This document shows, in pieces, positions 14,322 through 20,661 of a DNA stretch of 20,661 bases (within the stretch, counting starts at the first letter, position 1; each line of letters begins with the position of its first letter). The stretch is from positions 1 to 20,661 of the forward strand of contig JBBPIU010000054.1 in the NCBI GenBank assembly GCA_038040245.1. The letters run 5' to 3'. The position numbers were made by a program, and so were the translations under genes. Origin of the DNA: RBG-16-66-20 sp038040245 (GTDB lineage Bacteria > Pseudomonadota > Gammaproteobacteria > Burkholderiales > SG8-39). The notes beneath the pieces are model-generated. The model ran no database searches, was not told the DNA's origin, and worked only from the letters and a program-made list of their open reading frames with translations.

Positions 14322-14987
14322 ATGCTGCAGACCTTCTTCAACCCCGAGATCGTCGCGGCCGCCTGGCCCATCATCCTGGCCGGCCTCGGCAACACGGTGA
14401 TGCTTTCGCTGGTTGTAGTGCCGCTCGGTCTCATTGGCGGGCTCGGACTCGCCATGCTGGCCAGCGTCCGCAAGCCCTGGGTGCGCTGGCCCTTGATGGC
14501 CTGGGTCGATTTCTTCCGCGCCTTTCCACCGCTGGTGCTGCTGATCTTCCTCTTTGCCGGCCTGCCGTTCGCCGGGCTGGAGCTGGGCGGCTTCGCCTGC
14601 GTCTGCATCGCCTTTTTCCTCAACACCGGCGCCTACTATGGCGAGATCCTGCGCGCCGGTATCGAGTCCGTTCCGACGGGCCAGACCGAGGCCGCCCGCA
14701 GCACGGGCCTCGGCCGCGTCCAGACCATGCTGTTTGTGGTGTTGCCGCAGGCCGTGCGCAACGTGCTGCCCGACCTCCTCTCCAACACGCTCGAGGTGGT
14801 CAAGCTCACTTCGCTCGGCAGCGTCGTCGCCATGCCTGAACTGCTGTTCCAGGCGCGGCAGGCGCAGAGCCTGACCTACAATCCCACACCCATCGTGCTT
14901 GCTGCCATCATCTACTTCGTGATGCTCTGGCCACTGGTGCGGCTGCTAAGCCGGCTCGAGAACCGGGCGCTCGCGGGGCGGGGGTAG
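14322..14987 (+). CDS. Amino-acid ABC transporter permease (second subunit)
   Basis: This 221-residue permease is homologous to the preceding subunit and should pair with it as a heterodimer. The EAA loop reads EAARSTGLGRVQTMLFVVLPQAVRNVLP. Hydrophobic helices include GLGNTVMLSLVVVPLGLIGGLGLAML and the FRAFPPLVLLIFLFAGLP segment. The C-terminal helix precedes a short basic tail. It is the last gene of the importer operon; an 8-bp stem-loop overlaps its stop codon. Confidence 0.93.
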   Translation: MLQTFFNPEIVAAAWPIILAGLGNTVMLSLVVVPLGLIGGLGLAMLASVRKPWVRWPLMAWVDFFRAFPPLVLLIFLFAGLPFAGLELGGFACVCIAFFLNTGAYYGEILRAGIESVPTGQTEAARSTGLGRVQTMLFVVLPQAVRNVLPDLLSNTLEVVKLTSLGSVVAMPELLFQARQAQSLTYNPTPIVLAAIIYFVMLWPLVRLLSRLENRALAGRG

Positions 14988-15005
14988 GGGCGACGCACCC
15001 CTGCC
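14983..15005 (+). terminator. Stem-loop after the importer operon (no U-tract)
   Basis: GGTAGGGG (14983-14990) can pair with CCCCTGCC (14998-15005) around a seven-base loop, giving an 8-bp stem with one G-U pair. It overlaps the TAG stop of the last permease. There is no T-run after it, so it is at best a weak or factor-dependent terminator, or a 3' RNA-protecting hairpin, between the importer and the mutase gene. Confidence 0.35.
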
Positions 15006-15042
15006 GCCACGCACGAGCGCCGATGAGCTACGATCAGGGTAA

Positions 15043-18000
15043 ATGACCGATCTGTCGGAATCCAAGAGCCTGGTCTACAAGGCGAAGCATAAGATCCGCT
15101 TCGTCACCGCGGCGAGCCTGTTCGACGGCCACGACGCCTCGATCAACATCATGCGGCGCATCCTGCAGGCCTCCGGCGCCGAGGTGATCCACCTGGGGCA
15201 CAACCGCTCGGTCGACGAGGTGGTGACCACCGCGCTCGAAGAGGATGTGCAGGGCATCGCGATCTCGTCCTACCAGGGCGGCCACCTCGAGTACTTCAAA
15301 TACATGGTCGACCAGTTGCGATTGAGGGAGGGAAACCCGGGCGGCGGCGCGGGCATCCAGGTCTTCGGCGGCGGCGGCGGCGTGATCGTGGCCGCCGAGA
15401 TCGAGGAACTGCACGCCTACGGCGTAACGCGCATCTATACGCCGGAAGACGGCCAGAAGATGGGGCTGCAGGGAATGATCAACGACATGCTCGCGCGCTG
15501 CGACTTCAATCCCGTCGAGCGCGCGCCCACCGAGCTCGAGCCGGGAGACTTCCGCGCCTTGGCGAGAGTCATCTCCGCTCTTGAACTTGGCGTTCTTGAA
15601 GAGAAATTCAAGCAACAAATCCAGGAAAAATCGCAACGCGCCGCGGTGCCCGTTCTCGGCGTCACCGGCACCGGCGGCGCCGGCAAGAGCTCGCTCACCG
15701 ACGAACTGGTGCGCCGCCTGCGCATCGACCAGGGCGACCGGCTGAAGATCGCCATCGTTTCGGTCGACCCCACGCGCCGCAAGACCGGCGGCGCCTTGCT
15801 GGGCGACCGCATCCGGATGAACGCCATTTACGGCCCGAACGTCTTCATGCGCTCGCTCGCCACGCGCGAGTCGGGCGCGGAGATCGCCGCCTGCGTACCG
15901 GAGGTGATCGCCGCTTGCCGCGCGGCCGGATTCGATCTGGTGATAGTCGAGACCTCGGGGATCGGGCAGGGCGATGCGGCCATCGTCCCGCTGGTGGACG
16001 TATCGCTCTATGTCATGACGCCGGAGTTCGGCGCCGCGAGCCAGCTCGAGAAAATCGACATGCTCGACTTCGCCGACTTCGTCGCCATCAACAAATTCGA
16101 CCGCAGGGGCGCGGAGGACGCGCTGCGCGACGTCCGCAAGCAGGTGCAGAGGAACCGGCAGACCTTCAACCAGTCGCCCGATGCGATGCCGGTGTTCGGC
16201 ACCATCGCCTCGCGCTTCAACGACGACGGGGTAACCGCGCTCTACCAGGGCATTGCCGCCAAACTCACGGAAAAGGGTTTGAAGCTTTCACAGGGAATTC
16301 TTGCTTCGATAAAAGGCAAGAGCTCCTCGGACGTTCACGTCGTCGTGCCGGCGAAGCGCGCCCGCTACCTGGCCGAGATTGCCGAGGCGCTGCGCGCCTA
16401 TCACGAGCAGGGCCTGCAGCAATCGCGCATCGCACGCGACCGGCAAAGCCTGCTCGCCGCCAAGCGCATGAGCGGCACCACCGTCCTGGACGCGCTGATT
16501 GAGGAAAAGAATGCCGCGCTTGGCGCGCATGCGAGGAAGCTGCTCGAATCCTGGCCGCGGACCGTCAAGTCCTACTCGGGCGACGAATCCGTGACGAAGA
16601 GCCGGGAGCGCGAGCTGCGCACCAAACTGACCACCACTTCGCTCTCCGGCACCAAGGTGCCCAAGGTGGCGCTGCCGAAGTTCGAGGATGCGGGCGAGAT
16701 CCTGCGCTGGCAGTGGCGCGAGAACCTGCCCGGCGCGTTCCCGTTCACCGCGGGGGTGTTCCCCTTCAAGCGCGAGAACGAGGATCCGACGCGCATGTTC
16801 GCGGGCGAGGGCGATCCTTTCCGCACCAACCGGCGCTTCCACCTGCTGTCGAAGGACATGCCGGCCAAACGCCTGTCCACCGCCTTCGATTCGGTGACGT
16901 TGTACGGCTTCGACCCCGACGAGCGCCCGGACATCTACGGCAAGGTCGGCAATTCCGGCGTCTCCATCGCCACCCTGGACGACATGAAGGTCCTCTACTC
17001 GGGATTCGACCTTTGCGCGCCGGACAACTCGGTGTCGATGACCATCAACGGCCCGGCGCCGACGATCCTGGCCATGTTTTTCAACACCGCCATCGACCAG
17101 CAGACGGAGAAATTTCGGCAGGAAAATTCACGCGACCCTGACAAGAAAGAACTTGAAAAGATAAAAAAAGAAACCCTGTCAGCCGTGCGCGGGACCGTTC
17201 AGGCCGACATCCTGAAGGAGGACCAGGGCCAGAACACCTGCATTTTCTCCACCGAGTTCTCGCTCAAGGTGATGGGCGACATCCAGGATTACTTCATCCG
17301 CCACCAGGTACGGAATTTCTACTCGGTATCGATCTCCGGCTATCACATCGCGGAAGCCGGCGCGAATCCGGTCAGCCAGCTCGCCTTCACGCTGTCGAAC
17401 GGTTTCACCTTCGTCGAAGCCTATCTCGCGCGCGGCATGCACATCGACCACTTCGCGCCCAACCTGTCGTTCTTCTTCAGCTACGGCATGGACCCGGAGT
17501 ACAGCGTCATCGGGCGCGTGGCGCGGCGCATCTGGGCGGTGGCGATGAAGAACCGCTACGGCGCGAACGAGCGCTCGCAGAAGCTCAAGTTCCATTCGCA
17601 GACCAGCGGCCGCAGCCTGCATGCGCAGGAAATTGCGTTCAACGATATCCGCACCACGCTGCAGGCGCTGATCTCCTCCTACGACAACACCAATTCATTG
17701 CACACCAACGCCTACGACGAGGCGATCACCACGCCCACCGAGGAGTCGGTGCGCCGCGCGATGGCGATCCAGCTGATCATCAACAAGGAGTGGGGCCTGG
17801 CGAAGAACGAGAATCCCAACCAGGGCTCGTTCATCATCGAGGAACTCACCGACCTGGTCGAGGAAGCGGTTCTCAAGGAGTTCGAGGCGATCAGCTCGCG
17901 CGGCGGCGTGCTGGGCGCCATGGAGACCGGATACCAGCGCGGCAAAATCCAGGAAGAGTCGATGCTCTACGAACACCAGAAGCACGACGGCTCGTATCCG

Positions 18001-18288
18001 ATCATCGGCGTCAACACCTTCAGGAACGCCAATGCCGATGCGGTGCCGCAGAAAATCGAACTGATCCGCTCGAGCGAGGACGAGAAGCGCTCGCAGCTCA
18101 AGCGTCTGCGCGATTTCCACGCGCGCCACGCCGCCGAGTCTGGCCCGATGCTCGCGCGCCTGCGCGAAGCCGTGATCGCGAACGACAACGTGTTCGCGGT
18201 GCTGATCGAGGCCGTGCGCGTGTGCTCGCTCGGGCAGATCACCCACGCGCTGTTCGAGGTCGGGGGCGAGTACCGCAGGAGCATGTAA
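15043..18288 (+). CDS. icmF: Fused isobutyryl-CoA mutase IcmF (B12-dependent acyl-CoA mutase with its G-protein chaperone)
   Basis: This 1081-residue protein carries all three IcmF parts. The N-terminal cobalamin-binding domain (1 to about 150) has the base-off histidine H30 in FDGHDAS. The MeaI-type GTPase (about 200-420) has P-loop GTGGAGKSS with K215 and NKFD at 350-353. The C-terminal TIM-barrel mutase domain runs from about 530 to the end. Two substrate-pocket residues that separate isobutyryl-CoA from methylmalonyl-CoA mutases are conserved: F586 (RMFAGEGDP) and Q730 (GQNTCIFS). They lie 144 residues apart, as do F598 and Q742 in characterised IcmF. The reaction is isobutyryl-CoA to n-butyryl-CoA, with possible pivalyl/isovaleryl-CoA exchange. 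The length is normal and no frame damage is seen. A ThDP lyase starts on the very next base after its stop. Three AT-rich codon islands occur inside the gene. Confidence 0.95.
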   Translation: MTDLSESKSLVYKAKHKIRFVTAASLFDGHDASINIMRRILQASGAEVIHLGHNRSVDEVVTTALEEDVQGIAISSYQGGHLEYFKYMVDQLRLREGNPGGGAGIQVFGGGGGVIVAAEIEELHAYGVTRIYTPEDGQKMGLQGMINDMLARCDFNPVERAPTELEPGDFRALARVISALELGVLEEKFKQQIQEKSQRAAVPVLGVTGTGGAGKSSLTDELVRRLRIDQGDRLKIAIVSVDPTRRKTGGALLGDRIRMNAIYGPNVFMRSLATRESGAEIAACVPEVIAACRAAGFDLVIVETSGIGQGDAAIVPLVDVSLYVMTPEFGAASQLEKIDMLDFADFVAINKFDRRGAEDALRDVRKQVQRNRQTFNQSPDAMPVFGTIASRFNDDGVTALYQGIAAKLTEKGLKLSQGILASIKGKSSSDVHVVVPAKRARYLAEIAEALRAYHEQGLQQSRIARDRQSLLAAKRMSGTTVLDALIEEKNAALGAHARKLLESWPRTVKSYSGDESVTKSRERELRTKLTTTSLSGTKVPKVALPKFEDAGEILRWQWRENLPGAFPFTAGVFPFKRENEDPTRMFAGEGDPFRTNRRFHLLSKDMPAKRLSTAFDSVTLYGFDPDERPDIYGKVGNSGVSIATLDDMKVLYSGFDLCAPDNSVSMTINGPAPTILAMFFNTAIDQQTEKFRQENSRDPDKKELEKIKKETLSAVRGTVQADILKEDQGQNTCIFSTEFSLKVMGDIQDYFIRHQVRNFYSVSISGYHIAEAGANPVSQLAFTLSNGFTFVEAYLARGMHIDHFAPNLSFFFSYGMDPEYSVIGRVARRIWAVAMKNRYGANERSQKLKFHSQTSGRSLHAQEIAFNDIRTTLQALISSYDNTNSLHTNAYDEAITTPTEESVRRAMAIQLIINKEWGLAKNENPNQGSFIIEELTDLVEEAVLKEFEAISSRGGVLGAMETGYQRGKIQEESMLYEHQKHDGSYPIIGVNTFRNANADAVPQKIELIRSSEDEKRSQLKRLRDFHARHAAESGPMLARLREAVIANDNVFAVLIEAVRVCSLGQITHALFEVGGEYRRSM

Positions 18289-19965
18289 GTGACACTGACC
18301 GGCTCGCATCTGCTGACCCGCGCGCTGCGCGAGGAGGGGGTGAACACCATCTTCACGCTCGCCGGGGATCACATCCTGCCGTTGCTGGACCTGTTTGCCG
18401 ACGAGGGTTTCCGGCTCATCGACTGCCGCCACGAGCAGGCCGCGGTTCACATGGCGGATGCATGGGGGCGGATCACCGGGCAACTGGGCGTGTGCGCTTT
18501 CACCACCCCTGGACACGCCAATGCCATTCCGGGCCTTGTGAACGCGCTCTCGAGCGAATCCCCGGTGCTCAACATCGCTGGCTCGGCCGACCTGCGCCAC
18601 GCCCACCGCGGCATCATGCAGGAGATCGACCAGGTGGGCATGGCGCGGCCGGTGACCAAAGGCGCCTGGCTGGTGCACGATGCGCGGCGCATCCCGGACA
18701 TGGTGGCCACTGCCGTGCGCACTGCATTCGAAGGACGGCGCGGTCCGGTCCACCTGACGGTGCCCGTCGACGTGCAAACCCAGCGCGTCGAGGACTCCGA
18801 CGTACGCTTCTACGCATCGGCCAGGTACCGCCCGCAGGCCCCGCGCGTGGCTGCAAAGGAGCAGGTGGAGGAGGCGATCCGGCTGCTGCGAGCGGCGGAG
18901 CGCCCGCTCATCATCGCGAGCACGCCGGCCGCCTACGGCGAGTGGACGACGCCACTGCAGGAGTTCATCGAGACCACCAGGCTGCCGCTGATGACCGAAG
19001 AAGCGGCGCGCGGCATCGTGTCCGACGAGCATCCGTATTGCCTCGGTTTTTTCGACCTGTCGCAGCACCAGCCCGCGAACCTGATCTGTGAAGCGGACGT
19101 GATGCTGTTTCTCGGCAAGCTCCTCGACTTCACCGTCGGCTTCGGCCTGCCGCCCATCGTGTCGGAGTCGGCCAAGGTGATCCAGGTCGAGCCCTCCGGC
19201 GTGCAGGTGGGGCGCAACCGGGGCGTGGACGTGGGCATCGTGGGCGACGTCGGCCCCGTGGTCGCGCAGCTCCGTGCCAAGGCCGCCGAGCATGAATGGA
19301 AGGAGCTGCCATGGCTGCAGCGCCTGCGCGATGCGCGCGCGGCAGAGCGCGCGCGCATCGCGGCATTCGCCACCGACGAAACACCGCTGCGCTCGATGTT
19401 CGTGCACAAGACGCTGGCCGCCTTCCTGCGACCGGACGACGTGCTGGTGTTCGATGGCGGCGACTACGCCTACTACGGCCGCGCCTTTCTACCGGCGCGC
19501 AGGCCCCGCTCCTGGTACTACCTGCCCAACCTGGGCATGCTGGGCTCGGCGGTGCCGGTCGCGATTGCGGCCAAGCTCGCCAGGCCGGGCAGTCGCGTGT
19601 TCTGCATCACGGGCGACGGCTCCTTCGGTTTCAACGGCATGGAGCTGGACACCGCCGTGCGCCATGGACTCGATATCGTGGTGCTGTTGGGCAACGATGC
19701 GGCCTGGGGCATCGACAAGAACATTCAGCTGGGTCTGTATGGAAAGCCGGTGGTCACCGATCTGGCGCCCACCCGCTACGACATCGTCGCCGAGGGCCTC
19801 GGCGCGCACGGCGAACTGGTGGAGCGTGCCGGGGAACTGGCCCCGGCGCTGGAGCGCGCGCTTGCCGCGGGCAAGCCCGCACTGCTCAACATCCGCGTGC
19901 AGAGCCAGATCAGCATGCGGGCCCAGGGCATCGTGGACAGCAGAAAAAAGGGCGGCGCGTTCTGA
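18289..19965 (+). CDS. Thiamine-diphosphate-dependent enzyme, acetolactate synthase / 2-hydroxyacyl-CoA lyase family
   Basis: This 558-residue three-domain ThDP enzyme has the N-terminal pyrimidine-binding domain with catalytic glutamate E49 (CRHEQAAVHMAD). A central domain follows, then the C-terminal PP-binding domain with GDGS at 442-445. The segment QEIDQVGMARPVTK (111-124) resembles 2-hydroxyacyl-CoA lyases and oxalyl-CoA decarboxylases more than true acetolactate synthases. The second asparagine of the ThDP motif is D470 here (GND). The GTG start immediately follows the IcmF stop, so the two are translated from one message. The context suggests action on a branched 2-hydroxyacyl-CoA or 2-keto acid. 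Acetolactate synthase is less likely because no small regulatory subunit gene follows. The exact substrate is unknown. Confidence 0.82.
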   Translation: MTLTGSHLLTRALREEGVNTIFTLAGDHILPLLDLFADEGFRLIDCRHEQAAVHMADAWGRITGQLGVCAFTTPGHANAIPGLVNALSSESPVLNIAGSADLRHAHRGIMQEIDQVGMARPVTKGAWLVHDARRIPDMVATAVRTAFEGRRGPVHLTVPVDVQTQRVEDSDVRFYASARYRPQAPRVAAKEQVEEAIRLLRAAERPLIIASTPAAYGEWTTPLQEFIETTRLPLMTEEAARGIVSDEHPYCLGFFDLSQHQPANLICEADVMLFLGKLLDFTVGFGLPPIVSESAKVIQVEPSGVQVGRNRGVDVGIVGDVGPVVAQLRAKAAEHEWKELPWLQRLRDARAAERARIAAFATDETPLRSMFVHKTLAAFLRPDDVLVFDGGDYAYYGRAFLPARRPRSWYYLPNLGMLGSAVPVAIAAKLARPGSRVFCITGDGSFGFNGMELDTAVRHGLDIVVLLGNDAAWGIDKNIQLGLYGKPVVTDLAPTRYDIVAEGLGAHGELVERAGELAPALERALAAGKPALLNIRVQSQISMRAQGIVDSRKKGGAF

Positions 19966-19992
19966 CCCTTGTGGACTACGCGCCCGGTCGGA

Positions 19993-20661
19993 TTACTTGC
20001 CCGCGCCCTTCTTGGCTACCCCGGGCGCCCCTTCCTGGGGCCAGTAATAATTCGCGGCGAAGGAATACGGCGGGAACATGTAGCGCTTCGCGGGCACCAC
20101 CTTGGCTGCGTATTCGCGCTGCGACTCGTAGACCTTCTTGAACGTCGGGCTCTTGTCGGAGTTTTCCTTGGCCACTTCGTCCCAGGCCTTGAGCGAAGCG
20201 AGCAGGATGTCGGGCGGCGTGCGCCGGATCTGCACGCCGTGCTTCTGAATCATCTCTTCGATCGCATCGGCGTTCTGCTTTTGCCAGCGGGTGATCCAGG
20301 TGATGAAGGTGTCTTTCACGGCCGACTGCACCGCCTCCTGCTGCTGCGGCGTGAAGCTTTTCCAGACGTCGAGGTTGAAACCGAGCTCGCCGATGGAATT
20401 GTTTTCGTGCATCCCGGGGGTGTAGTGGTACTTGAACACCCCGGGCAGTCCGAGGCGCAGGTCCTCGACGCCGCCGACCCATTCGGCGCAGTCGATCACG
20501 CCGCGCTGCGCGGCCGGCACGATCTCGCCACCCGGCATGTTGACGACGCTCATGCCCATCTTGGCGTACACCTCCGCGTTCAGGCCGGTCTGCCGGCACT
20601 TCAGGCCCTTGATGTCCGCGACGCTGCGCAGCGGCTTCTTGAACCAGCCGAACGCCTGGGG
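19993..20661 (-). CDS. TRAP transporter solute-binding protein, DctP/TakP-like (partial, 5' end outside window)
   Basis: This is the C-terminal 222 residues of a periplasmic TRAP receptor; the frame is open to the right window edge, so signal peptide and start are missing. Recognisable segments are GWFKKPLRSVADIKGLKCRQTGLNAEVYAKMG, the GGEIVPAAQRGVIDCAEWVG ligand-site region and the GVFKYHYTPGMHENNS loop. These match the 2-oxoacid-binding TakP branch, in which the receptor clamps a carboxylate through an arginine and often a metal ion. The tail is lysine- and glycine-rich. It is convergent with the ThDP enzyme gene, with 27 bases between stops and no visible terminator. The membrane subunits would lie outside the window. 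Confidence 0.9.
   Translation of the reverse strand, partial: PQAFGWFKKPLRSVADIKGLKCRQTGLNAEVYAKMGMSVVNMPGGEIVPAAQRGVIDCAEWVGGVEDLRLGLPGVFKYHYTPGMHENNSIGELGFNLDVWKSFTPQQQEAVQSAVKDTFITWITRWQKQNADAIEEMIQKHGVQIRRTPPDILLASLKAWDEVAKENSDKSPTFKKVYESQREYAAKVVPAKRYMFPPYSFAANYYWPQEGAPGVAKKGAGK

Noticed and set aside
15022..15037. A 16-bp sequence, GATGAGCTACGATCAG, also present at 2497-2512
   Set aside because: One copy lies inside the alpha/beta hydrolase coding region and one just before icmF. There are no flanking similarities, and a single 16-bp match in 20 kb is compatible with chance or with the common codons involved.
17695..19407. Minus-strand open frame of 570 codons opposite icmF and the ThDP gene
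   Set aside because: Composition is biased to His, Arg, Gly and Ala, there are no motifs, and the opposite strand carries conserved enzymes over the whole length.
19966..19992. Bidirectional terminator between the convergent ThDP enzyme and TRAP receptor genes
   Set aside because: The 27-base gap has no convincing inverted repeat and no T-run on either strand.

Overview
The window is about 65% GC, densely coded and bacterial. It most resembles a betaproteobacterium of the Burkholderiales type. That placement is an inference from gene content: remnants of Bug/TTT receptors, a fused IcmF mutase, CaiB and MmgE/PrpD catabolic clusters, and NasT-type nitrate control. No rRNA, tRNA, CRISPR array, integrase or insertion sequence was seen.

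Layout. (1) 1-1515, minus strand: nasT, encoding an ANTAR antiterminator, followed by the start of a Tat-exported NrtA-like nitrate-binding protein that leaves the window at base 1. The 224-bp gap between them reads as a complete switch: an NtrC-type dyad, a -24/-12 sigma-54 promoter, two hexaloop hairpins of the ANTAR type, and an intrinsic terminator whose 5' arm overlaps the second hairpin. (2) 1583-5596, plus strand: an alpha/beta hydrolase, a D-hydantoinase/dihydropyrimidinase, an N-carbamoyl-D-amino-acid amidohydrolase with all catalytic residues, and a flavin-reductase-like protein. (3) 5618-11243: two divergent acyl-CoA catabolic operons. The minus arm is maoC, acyl-CoA dehydrogenase and a wrecked Bug receptor. 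The plus arm is a second truncated Bug receptor, MmgE/PrpD, a CaiB-type CoA-transferase and a GntR/UTRA regulator. Two overlapping palindromes lie in the divergent promoter region. (4) 11259-14987: a hydantoin/Asp-Glu racemase (minus) divergent from a complete polar amino-acid ABC importer (receptor, ATPase, two permeases). (5) 15043-19965: a full-length fused isobutyryl-CoA mutase (IcmF) directly followed by a ThDP-dependent lyase related to 2-hydroxyacyl-CoA lyases. (6) 19993-20661, minus: the C-terminal part of a TRAP transporter solute receptor, cut by the window end.

Together the genes suggest an organism living on organic acids, amino-acid derivatives and branched acyl-CoAs. Regions 2 and 4 supply the three classical enzyme activities that turn 5-substituted hydantoins into D-amino acids, beside an amino-acid importer. 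Region 3 looks like import, CoA activation, dehydrogenation and hydration of an unidentified carboxylic acid, with both dedicated receptors decayed. Region 5 pairs carbon-skeleton rearrangement with C-C bond cleavage or formation on CoA esters.
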